Of a DNA stretch of 64,000 nucleotides, positions 44,752-55,278 are shown in pieces; position 1 is the first letter of the stretch, and the number at the start of each line of letters is the position of its first letter. Below the pieces are notes generated by a model. It ran no database searches, was not told the DNA's origin, and saw only the letters and a list, made by a program, of their open reading frames with translations. The stretch is taken from contig NC_064764.1 in NCBI RefSeq assembly GCF_011397635.1, forward strand, positions 37,484,777 through 37,548,776, read 5' to 3'. Origin of the DNA: Epinephelus fuscoguttatus (Eukaryota; Chordata; Actinopteri; Perciformes; Serranidae). Position numbers and translations under genes: made by a program.

Positions 44752-45696
44752 TAGTTTCCCGGCGTGGCGCAGGGTGGCAAACCCCATGTCGAGCTAGTTT
44801 CGAGCAGCGCAATCCAAGGCGTGCTCAGTTTGGTAGTTTGGCAGACCGAGGTGCGCTGAGATGGGTGTGGCGGCGCAGCAGGGGGAGGTGTCGACAGATG
44901 CAGCTTGGCGCAGTGACAGTTTCGTGCCAAAAGGCTTCACTGAAGGTGCACTAAAAGCTCGCCAGCTGAAACCAGGACCAGGTCTACTGTCAGCGCAGGG
45001 GGAGCGTAGCTGGTGTATCGGAAGTTTGGCTGACCGGTGGACAGTGCGCACACCTCACCAAAATCTCACAGGCAGGTTTCCAGAATGTCAAGCACATTAA
45101 TAATGCAATAAATACCCAAAACCACTATTCAGTGCAACTATCTGCAATCAGCACATAAATGTATCTCTATATCGACTGTCCCGTCACATCTGACGTCAGA
45201 TCAAAGGGGATTGGCACCGTTTGGCACCGTTTGGCACGTTTGGCACACGTAATGGAAACCCAACCTGATCTGATTAACACAGCTGCAACTAAGATGTTCA
45301 CATCCCTCTCAGCCAACCACAAACAGCCACAGCATCAGATAGGGAGTATATATTCAGCATCTGTCATCTTAGAAAGGTCAAAAGAAAAGAAACAGAGTGA
45401 GACTGTGAGAGAGAAAGAGAGAGAGAGCGCACGAGAGAAACACAACATTGATTTACAATTGTGGTGACCTCCTCCCAGGCTACCTGCCTGCTGCTGTCAG
45501 GCTACATAACCAGCACTGCTCACAGTAAACTGCACCATGGACACTTTTTTGACACTTTATTGACACTATGGACACTTTATTGACACCACAGCTGTCTGCT
45601 GTTCTGCACATACAATGACTTGCACTAGATAGGCTCCCTTTATCCACTGCTCATTTTCTTTCACTGCTGCTCATTATTATCCACTTCCTATTATTT

Positions 45697-45734
<38 letters not shown>

Positions 45735-46200
45735 GTTATTTATCGCCGTCTCTTGTATTTTTGTACTTATTTGCATGCCTAGTTATTTAAGTTTTTTACG
45801 TTTAATTTTGAAATCTTTAATCTGACTCTTTCTCCTTGACTGCTGGAACACTGGAATTTCTCAATTATGGGATCAATAAAGGTGTATCTTATCTTATCTT
45901 ATCTTATCTTATCAGCCCGTGCAGGTCTGCTCACAGTTCCCTATATTCGGACACTGCGAGCTTCGACCTCCCAGACCAAAACATCAGTTTCCTCCTGGGA
46001 GAAGTTTGGCCGTCTGACGCTGCTGCTCTCTTCTGCCATAGCGAATTGAGTAAACGCTCATTATGCCTTCGTGCGGCGAGGGCGAGGAGAGGGGCTCATT
46101 TGATTGGTGTGATGTGTGTAAAACCCATTCCACGTCTTCTCTTCTCCCTCTTTCCGACTTGCGCAGGTAGGAAGGACGGAGATGGGAAAGAGGAGTAGCA
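44752..46200 (+). mobile_element. Harbinger copy 3 with internal LINE tail
   Basis: Counterpart of Harbinger copy 2 at the same position. The left end ggcctctagtttcccggcg is present, the LINE tail is at about 45460-45913 with (ATT)n and (TTATC)n, and the antisense Myb-like start MAEESSSVRRPNFSQEET lies before 46040. A 28-base tandem duplication (ttattgacactatggacact) near 45548-45590 distinguishes it. The right terminal repeat is missing here too. Confidence 0.7.
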
Positions 46201-46968
46201 GGAGAGTGACTCTATTTCCTTCACCAAGTGGTGTCTCCCTCATATTGTGTCACATGGTGCTTTTTTATTTGTTTGGGCACCCCTGGTCAAAATTTATTTT
46301 ACTATAAATAGTTAAGTAGAAGATGAAGTGATCTCCAAAAGACATAAAGTTAAAAATGAAACATGCTTTTCAACATTTTAAGCAAGATCAATGTATTTTT
46401 TTTTTTTTTGCTTTGTATAATTTTGGAGTGGAAAAAAAGGAAAGGAACGTCATGCAAGGGTTTGGACACCCCAAGACATTTGAGCTCTCAGACAATTTTT
46501 ACCAGGGTCTTGTTAGGGCTCTGGCTTGTTCACAGTCATCGTTAGGAAAGGCCAGGTAATGCAAATTTCAAAGCTTTGTAAATACTCTGATTCCTGAGAC
46601 CTTGTCCCAATAATCAGCAGCCATGGGCTCCTCTAAACAGCTCCCTAGCACTCTGAAAACTAATAACTGATGCCCACAAAGCAGGAGAAGACTGTAAGAA
46701 GATAGCAAAGCGTTTTCAAGGAGCTGTGTCCTCATTTTGTAATGTCATTAAAAAGTGGCATTAAACAGGAACTGTGGAGGTCAAGTTGAAGTCTGGAATA
46801 CCAAGACAACTTTCTGAAAGAGTTGCTCGTAGGATTGTTAGAAAGGCAAATCAAAACCACTGTTTGACTGCAAAAGACCTGCAGGAAGATTACCAGGCTC
46901 TGGAGTGGTGGTGCACTGATTTACTGTGCAGCCATACCTGTACAAATATGACCTTCATGGACTTTTAA
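46201..46968 (+). mobile_element. Tc1 element, second segmental copy
   Basis: Counterpart of 37137-37855 with the same transposase N terminus (GIPRQLSERVARRIVRKANQ at 46789-46848). It keeps a stretch near 46436-46470 (gaacgtcatgcaagggtttg) that copy A has lost. LINE 5 splits it; the continuation starts at about 49252. Confidence 0.78.
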
Positions 46969-48491
46969 CACTCACTTGTTAGACATGATCAATATGTCCT
47001 AACTAACAGGCTATGTACCACAATCTTTTAAGGTAGCTGTAATTAAACCTCTCCTTAAAAAAAAAAAAAAAGCCCAACCTGGATCCAGAGGTTTTATCCA
47101 ACTATAGACCAATATCTAATCTGCCCTTTCTTTCAAAGATCCTTGAGAAAGTAGTCGCAGAGCAGCTGTGTGATTTTCTCCATGATAATAATTTATTTGA
47201 GGAATTTCAGTCAGGATTTAGAGTGCATCATAGCACTGAGACAGCACTAGTTAAAATTACAAATGACCTTCTGATTGCTTCAGACAAAGGACTTGTCTCT
47301 GTACTTGTTTTATTAGATTTTAGTGCAGCATTTGACACAATTGACCATGAAGTTCTGCTACAGAGACTGAACACTTAATTGGCCAAAAAGGTTCTGCGCT
47401 AAGCTGGTTTAAATCTTATTTATCCGATCGTTTTCAGTTTGTTCACATTTGTGATGAACCATCCTTACGTACTAAAGTTTGTTTTGGAGTTCCACAATGT
47501 TCTGTGCTCGGACCAATCCTAGTTACTCTATATATGCTTCCCTTAGGTAACATCATTAGAAATCACTCTGTAAATTTCCATTGTTATGCAGATGATACAC
47601 AGTTGTATTTATCAGTGAAGCCAGAAGAAAGTAATCAATTAACTAAACTTCATAACTGCCTTTAAAACCTGGATGAGCAGCAGTTTCCTGATGTTAAATT
47701 CAGACAAAACTGAAGTTATTGTTCTTGTCCCCAAACAACTCAGATACTCTTTATCTGATGACATAGTTTCTCTAGATGGCATTGCTCTGGCCTCTAGCAC
47801 TTCCGTAAGAAACCTCGGAGTAATATTTGATCAAGATTTGTCTTTTAATTCTCACTTAAAACAAACCTCACGGACTGCGTTTTTTCATCTGTGTAATATA
47901 TTGCGAAAATTAGGCCTGGCCCAAAAATTGGTCCACGCTTTTGTTACCTCAAGGCTGGATTAATGTCACTCCCTATTATCAGGTAGCTCTAGTAAGTCTT
48001 TAAAAACTCTCCAGCTAATTCAGAATGCAGCAGCACGTGTACTGACAGGAACTAAGAAACAAGATCATATTTCTCCTGTTTTAGCTTCTCTGCACTAGCT
48101 CCCTGTAAAATCCAGAATTTAATTTAAAATCCTACTGTTAACTTATAAATCTCTAAATGGTCAAGCTCTGTCATATCTTAGAGAGCTCATAGTGCCATAT
48201 TATCCCACCAGAACTCTGCGCTCTGAGAACGCAGGGTTACTCGTGGTCCCTAAAGTCTCCAAAAGTAGATCAGGAGCCAGAGCCTTCAGCTATCAGGTTC
48301 CTCTCCTGTGGAATCATCTTCCTGTTACGGTCCGGGAGGCAGACACTGTCTCCACATTTAAGACTAGACTTAAGACTTTCCTCTTTGATAAAGCTTATAG
48401 TTAGGGCTGGCTCAGGCTTGCCCTGTACCAGCCCCTAGTTAGGCTGACTTAGGCCTAGTCTGCCGGAGGACCCCCCTATAATACACCGGGC

Positions 48492-48556
<65 letters not shown>

Positions 48557-49251
48557 TCCTATTACCACATCTTGCTAACTCGGCCATTCTGGATGTCACT
48601 AACTCGGCTTCTTCTCTGGAGCCTTTGTGCTCCACTGTCTCTCAGATTAACTCATATCACAGCGGTGCCTGCATAGTGTGACATGTGTGGTTGTGCTGCT
48701 ACTGTGGTCCTGCCAGATGCCTCCTGCTGCTGCTGTTACCATTAGTCATACTTCTACTGTTATTGTACACATGATTATTGTCACATATGTATACTATCAC
48801 ACATTTTTATATACTTTCAACATATTGTACCACAATAACCAGAATTATAATTATAATATTATTATAATATCATTACTTTCATTAATGTTGTTGTAAGCTA
48901 CTCTCATTACCATCTGTCCTGCATCTCTCTCTGTCTCTGTCTCTCTCTCTGTCTCATTGTGTCATGTGGATTACTGTTAATTTGTTATGCTGATCTGTTC
49001 TGTACGACATCTATTGCATGTCTGTCCGTCCTGGAAGAGGGATCCCTCCTCAGTTGCTCTTCCTGAGGTTTCTACTGTTTTTTTTCCTGTTAAAGGGTTT
49101 TTTGGGGAGTTTTTCCTTATCTACTGTGAGGGTCCGAAGGACAGAGGGATGTCGTATGCTGTAAAGCCCTGTGAGGCAAATTCTGATTTGTGATATTGGG
49201 CTTTATAAATAAAATTAATTGATTGATTGATTGATTGATTGATTTATTGAA
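46969..49251 (+). mobile_element. L2-like LINE 5, segmental copy of LINE 4
   Basis: Same insertion site and 5' truncation as LINE 4. It retains the DQDLSFNSHLKQTSR region lost in LINE 4. It has its own stops near 47963 and 48095. (CT)n at 48497-48553 is longer than in LINE 4. It ends in ttgattgattg repeats. Confidence 0.85.
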
Positions 49252-49687
49252 GAGTCATTAGAAGAAAACCTTATCTGCATCTTCACCACAAAATTCCATG
49301 TCTGAAGAAATTTCCTCAATGTGTTCTTGAGATATTGCATTCATGAAAATGAGACAGTCACAGAGGTCACAGTGACTTTGACTTTTGATCACCAAAAATA
49401 TGACTCAGTTCATTGTTGCTGATACCATATGGACATCTGTCCCAAATCTGAAGAAATTCCTTCAGGCTGTTCTGAGATATCATGTTCGCAATGATGGGAC
49501 TGACATATATGCGGACGGGTGGACAACCTGAAAACATAATACTTCTGACTGCAGCTATCGTTGGTGCGGAGACATAAAAATGAGAAAATGAAAACGAAAA
49601 ATGAGTCTTATCTATATGTGGTCATATTGTTGGTGTACGTGTGTTGATTTGCTGTCATTAAGTGAGTAATTGATGATCTACATATAC

Positions 49688-49739
<52 letters not shown>

Positions 49740-51206
49740 CACTTTTAAGTGTATTAGTCTGTAGTTAGGTTTATTTAGTTTGTAGTTTTGTGTGTTTATT
49801 TTTGTCATATTGTGATAAAAACCTTTGGAATCATACCTGATGTCTGTTTAATATGGCACAAGTGTGAGTGAATCGCGGAGCCCTGCTGTGTCAAAAACTC
49901 CAAAATCCTTCAAATTGATAGTTTAATGTACTTTATGAAACTGAATTAATTAAACAGCTATCATTTTTCCTTTTTTATGGTGTCCCACAAGGTGAGTTCA
50001 TGTAAATTGAATCATATGTTTCTATATAATTAATAGTTATCATAAATATTTCTTATAGCCATTTTAATACTTTCAACTATGTGTTCCCAACATTAACATT
50101 CAGTTACATGGTCTTATAATGATATAGTACAGAATAATGATCAACATTAATAATCAGGGAAGACATTTAGCCTACATTTTAGTTGATGGGAGGAGGTGGG
50201 GGACACTGGCCCAAAAATAGGTTAAAACCACTGCTCTACGTTATGTCATCCTAATAATAAAAAAAAATCTTACAACCAACATATTAAATCATTTGTGCTT
50301 ACTGGTGTCCTAGCTCTGACAGAGCACCATTATTATTGTGGAGGTTATGTCAATCTTAAACGTAGCACATAGCCAAGATAACTGCTGGGAAAAATATATT
50401 TTTATGCCTCTACAGTAAAGTTCAGACCGTGCACCAGGCGTTACAGTATACAGTGTTCATTATGAGCACTACATTGTAAAATATATAGAATAACGCCACA
50501 ATGTTTTCGACATTTAAAATCCTTTATTGCCATGTTAATAAAATGGTCATGAAGTTATAAGACACAACAACAACAATGAGATGAACAAAACAGTGAAAAC
50601 TGACAAGATAAAAACTAATGGAGTAAGGGAGCAGAGTTAAATACAATCAGAGTCTTCTGTGGGATAAATATATGATTTCAGAAATGATTTAAAATAAAAT
50701 ACAGAGTCAGCTGAGTGGATGTCCTGTGGCAGATTGATCCAGAGGCTCTCACAGCTCACAGGGACTCTAACGTTCATGGATGACACAAATAAAAACCCAT
50801 GCAGTGCATCAAAAGTTAGCAATATAAGTTTAAAGTGACCTCTTTAAAAACAATCTATAAACAATGAAAAGAGGCAACAGCAGGTGTAATGTGATTCTTT
50901 CTCTTAGTTCTACTTATCAAATACTTCATCAATAGACCCGGAATACTAATAATGGATATAATAAATAGGGTTCTGCATTTGTACAGTAAATTCAGAGCAG
51001 TAAGACAGTAATGAAACACTGAGAATGAAACTACTGCAACAGAGTAACTGCAGAAAATGTCATCAGTCATCTCATTGTTGAAGCTTACAGTGCTCATTAC
51101 TGTGCATTATTAAGTAAAACAAGTCCTAAAGTTAAACACTTTCCAAGGATCAGAGAAATCACATCTCTGCACTGTTAAACAGAAGAAGAAATCAGTGTTG
51201 AAAACA
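49252..51206 (-). other. Tc1 remainder, dispersed repeat and OR8 downstream flank
   Basis: 49252-49600 is the Tc1 continuation and dispersed repeat, with the uninterrupted site of the solo LTR at about 49490. A (CA)n run is at 49690-49736. The B-type distal flank follows, then the old LINE tail at about 50510-50925 with AATAAA. No host gene. Confidence 0.6.
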
Positions 51207-52133
51207 TTAGTTCATCTTCCTATGACATAACAACTGCTTGAGATGTTTTGAAATTTCTTTCATTTTCAGTCCATATATGATTGGATTAACAAGTGGATGA
51301 TACAAAACCAGCTGTAAAGTCATTATTAAATTTGCAAGTTTTGGAATTTCAGATTCCAGTCGAGCTGTAATTAAATTATATGTGCACAACAAGGAAAAGT
51401 TGATCAAAACCAACAGGTGAGGTAAACAGGTCTCTGCAGCTTTTTTCCTGACTTTTCTGCAACTTCGATAGGTTATTCTGAATATTTGTGCATATGTGGA
51501 AAGTATAAAGAGCATTGGAAAAAATGACCCATTTAGAAACATGAACAAACCATATATAGTCAGTGCTCTTGAAGTGCTACACTGAAGTTTGTAAATTGAG
51601 TTATTACAAAAAATTGCTTTGAATGTAAACCTACAGAGCTTTTCATGAAAGCACATTGTTGTGTGTGCCACAAGCTGACAAGCAGGAACAAACCAAGCTA
51701 AAGCCAGAAAGATACAGACAGTTGTTTTTCTCATTATAGTTGGATATTGCAGAGGTTTACATATAGACACATACCTGTCATAGGCCATGGCTGACAACAG
51801 AAAGAACTCTGCACCGCCTAAAGTATAAAACAGAAAATACTGGAGGAGACAGGCTGAATAAGATATGATTTGTTTTTCAGATAAAAAGTCAATCAGAAGC
51901 TTTGGGTAAATAGCAGTGCTGAAAAGAACAGAGTTGATTAACAAAGCTGCAATGAAAATGTACATAGGCTCATGGAGGTTTCGGTGAATCACAATAAGAT
52001 ACACAATAGTAGAATTACTGCAGATTACTAAAATATATACTATAAACATGATCATAAAATAAAGGAATCTGTATTTGTGAATTTCCACATGTCCACCTAA
52101 AGTTATATATGTTACATTTAATCCTTCATCCAT
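51207..52133 (-). CDS. Olfactory receptor OR8 (subfamily B), intact
   Basis: A 308-residue OR; start ATG at 52133 chosen over the in-frame TTG 12 bases upstream. Sister of OR7 through the recent segmental duplication. Shared with OR7: HTTMCFHEKLCRFTFK, LTIYGLFMFLNGSFFP, ARLESEIPKLANL. Private or B-like states: I18 for V (HVEIHK), V36, G107, C139, A156. Complete set of OR hallmarks (NVT, HEPMY, C95, MAYDRYVSICKPLQY, KAAETCLPHL, NPIIY). Confidence 0.95.
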   Translation of the reverse strand: MDEGLNVTYITLGGHVEIHKYRFLYFMIMFIVYILVICSNSTIVYLIVIHRNLHEPMYIFIAALLINSVLFSTAIYPKLLIDFLSEKQIISYSACLLQYFLFYTLGGAEFFLLSAMAYDRYVSICKPLQYPTIMRKTTVCIFLALAWFVPACQLVAHTTMCFHEKLCRFTFKAIFCNNSIYKLQCSTSRALTIYGLFMFLNGSFFPMLFILSTYAQIFRITYRSCRKVRKKAAETCLPHLLVLINFSLLCTYNLITARLESEIPKLANLIMTLQLVLYHPLVNPIIYGLKMKEISKHLKQLLCHRKMN

Positions 52134-52564
52134 TAAGATAGTCAAAAACTAACAATCACTTAAACAGGCAGATAATATAACAGACATATTGAACCTACAA
52201 CTGAGTAAAGAATTCACTCTCTGAACATCCATTTAACAATCAACCTGTATTTGAATGTGTTATTCATTCACAGTTACCTGACTTCATTAAAAAATGCAGG
52301 TGGGACGTGTTCACCTCCAAACTCCACAGGCTGAGTTTGTGACATGTTTTTATCAGACTGCTTCATCCTCCATAGATCTCATTACACCATTCACCAAAGG
52401 AAACAATAACACGTGACAAACTTTGTCAAACTCTGTAGCCCAGAAATCAGAAGCCATAGTTCACCTTTTTTACTGGAGAATGTGCATATGCAATGTTTTC
52501 TGTGCCAATATAAAGAAAAGAAAAAAGTAGAGCATTTTAATAATTTTCAACATGTATTGTTTTG
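52134..52564 (-). promoter_or_regulatory. Upstream region of OR8
   Basis: Block II near 52166-52187, block I with the MEDEAV mini-ORF near 52359-52376. Confidence 0.4.
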
Positions 52565-52972
52565 GAAAGTGGCTTTATTTCCTTCACCAAGTGGTGTCTC
52601 CCTCATATTGTGTCACAGAGTGCTTTTTTATTTGTTTGGGCACCCCTGGTCAAAATTTATTTCACTGTAAATTGTTAAGTAGAAGATGAAGTGATCTCCA
52701 AAAGACGTGAAGTTAAAGATGAAACATGCTTTTCAACATTTTAAGCAAGATCAGTGTATTATTTTGATTTGTATAATTTTAGAGTGAAAAAAGGAAATGA
52801 ACAACATACAAAGGTTTGGACAGCCCAAGACATTTGAGCTCTCAAACAACTTTTACCAGGGTCTTGTTAGGGCTCTGGCTTGTTCACAGTCATCGTTAGG
52901 AAAGGCCAGGTAATGCAAATTTCAAAGCTTTGTAAATACTCTGACTCCTGAGACCTTGTCCCAACAATCAGC
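52565..52972 (+). mobile_element. Tc1-type 5' end upstream of OR8
   Basis: Tc1 left part through ttgttagggctctggcttg to cccaacaatcagca. It then switches to the dispersed repeat (gggaccgacatataggcaga). No Harbinger is present here, so this spacer shows the arrangement without it. Confidence 0.7.
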
Positions 52973-53524
52973 ACAAAAATGGGACCGACATATAGGCAGA
53001 CGGATGGACAACCCAAAAACATAATGCTTCTGACTGTAGCTACCGTTGGTGAGGAGGCATAAAAAGACTCTGATCTACATGTGGTCTGCTTAAGCAAACA
53101 CAGAACATTTTCTAAATGGGAGAAGGGACCAGACAAGTTAATGCCTGCAACAGACACAAAGTGGGTGAGGTAATTTTTCAAAGGGAATCAAAGCAGAGTT
53201 AGCACCTAACTGCTATCTTTGTAAAGACAAAGAGTTAAAAGATTCCTCTGACCTGTAACACTCAAATGCAACACTGCAGAGACTGCTTCAGGAATCACAA
53301 TCCTTTCCATCTTTGCTCATACACAATAGAGAGAATCGCCGACTAACAAGCAGCATAACAAAACAACTCCTCCCAACATTTATGGATTGGTAACGTAACA
53401 ACTAGGCACAGCACTGGTACAATTGTACAGGCTAAGCAAGACTATTTCACTGTTGTTGATGTACATGTGTTGATTTGCTGTCATTAAGTGAGTAATTGAT
53501 GATCTACACACACAGACACATACA

Positions 53525-53575
<51 letters not shown>

Positions 53576-54196
53576 ACAAAACACTGTTAAGTGTCTTCGT
53601 CTGTAGTTAGGTTTATTTTGTGTGTTTATTTTTGTCATATTGTGATAAAAACCTTTGGAATCACACTTGCTTTCTGTTTAATATGGCACAAGTGTGAGTG
53701 AATCGCGGAGCCCTGCTGTGTCAAAAACTCCAAAAACCTTCAAATTGATAGTTTAATGTACTTTATGAAACTGAATTAATTAAACGGCTATCATTTTTTC
53801 TTTTTTATGGTGCCCCACAAGGTGAGTTCATGTGAATTAAATCATATTATTCTATTTCATTAATAATTATCATAATTATTTCTCATAGCCATTTTAATAC
53901 TTTCAACTATGTGTTCCCAACATTAGCATTCAATTACATGGTCTTATAATGATTTAGTACAGAATAACAATCAACATTAATAATCAGGGAAGACATTTAG
54001 CCTACATTTTAGTTGATGGGAGGAGGTGAGGGATCTGGATCATGAATAGGGGGACACTGGCCCAAAAATAGGTTAAAACCACTGTTCTACATTATGTCAT
54101 CCTGAAAATAAAAAAATAAAGTCTACAACCAACATATTAAATAATTTGTGCTTTCTGGTGTCCTTGCTCTGACAGAGCACCATTATTATTACCATT
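52973..54196 (-). other. Spacer between OR8 and OR9, distal OR9 flank
   Basis: Dispersed repeat to about 53060. From 53200 to 53480 the sequence matches the inverted-repeat arm near 27686-27900 (cagattcctctgacctg-like, ctttccatctttgctcat). An interrupted (CA)n run lies at 53506-53573. The B-type distal flank follows to 54191. No gene. Confidence 0.5.
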
Positions 54197-54200
54197 TTAA

Positions 54201-55274
54201 AGGAGCTATATGTAAGAAATCTAAAGCAAATAGTCGTAAAATCATCCTAATATGTCACAGAGACTAAGGAATAATGTTCGTATAACATACTGATCTCACT
54301 GACAACAACAGTACAGCCAGAATATTTGCATTTAAAAAAATTTTGCGGTCTGCAAATCATGTTTATGTTTTGAATTTGTGTTTAGGCCTGATGTGCCACC
54401 GCCGTCTACCAGTCACACAGTCAGTAGAGTCTCAGCATCAGTTACAGTTGCGACTGAGCTACAGTGGCTGACGGTGCGACTAAACCCAAACGACCTCGTT
54501 ATGATTCCCAAAAACGCCAAGACAAAACTCGAGGCAAAGCGAGGGTCTTTATAGGAGATGCTTTTGAACGGTGGAGACGGTTGAAAGCGGAGAAGAATTT
54601 GAAATCGGATGTCGAAGTGGCTACTCTTCTCCTCGACAGGTAAGCTTTAGCCAAAGATGGCTAACTAGCATCATAGCAAGACGGGGATGGACATTTCGAA
54701 TACTTTCAACTGTTATTCATTTTCGATCATACATTGTAGCCTATGTGCAGGTGGGTCATTGACCCGACTGATATTTTTGAGAAACAAACGTTAGCAGCAC
54801 GGCAAGCAGCATTAGCAGTGTCCCGGTACATAGCATTAGCAGCCAGCTCCTCCTCCGCTGTATCCTGGCAGCAGCGTTAGCAGCAGAGAAGCCGGACTTG
54901 TTTGAACGAACCGCTGGAAAACCGCAGATAAAGGACGCAGCAACGTGGCCCTGCCACGGCAGCCGCCCATGGGCAAACAAATCACCCCCAATTTCCACCA
55001 GATGCAAGTTGGTTGCGTCTGCACTCCGGCACGGCAGCGGAGCCGATAGGATTCACTTCTAGTCAATCTGTGTTCCGGCTTCGTCTCAGCTGCGGTACTC
55101 TGGAGCCCTCCGCAACAGATATGCAGGACTTCTATTTTTGCCATCAGTCTCCAGCGTGCCGCTGTCCAGCAGCCTCGAATCTGTGGGGAGGGGGGGGGGG
55201 CGGACACGACTCATGGCAGTATTTTGAATTTGAGTGCAGTAACCATTTTGGCCACATTCTTACATGCGGCGCCT
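54201..55274 (+). mobile_element. Kolobok-like DNA element A, TTAA target site
   Basis: Flanked by TTAA on both sides (54197-54200 and 55275-55278). Ends are inverted: aggagctatatgtaagaa on the left and aggcgccgcatgtaagaa read inward from the right. Around 54485-54641 it encodes RGKARVFIGDAFERWRRLK and SDVEVATLLLDR followed by a splice-like gtaagc, a small exon of a kind seen in fish transposon-derived proteins. No transposase core was found. TTAA is also used by piggyBac, so the superfamily is tentative. Confidence 0.6.
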
Positions 55275-55278
55275 TTAA

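Larger units (their letters stand above)
34873..52145. repeat. Segmental tandem duplication: spacer plus OR, two copies
   Basis: Copy A (about 34873-43925, ending in OR7) and copy B (about 43926-52145, ending in OR8) share the same order: OR upstream flank, Tc1 end, Harbinger remnant with LINE tail, Tc1, L2 at the same site, dispersed repeat, OR downstream flank, OR. OR start-to-start spacing is 9041 (OR6 to OR7) and 8220 bases (OR7 to OR8). Most of the difference is the 981-bp solo LTR in copy A. The unit is assigned as spacer plus right-hand OR because OR7 and OR8 and their 3' flanks are closest relatives. Confidence 0.85.
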
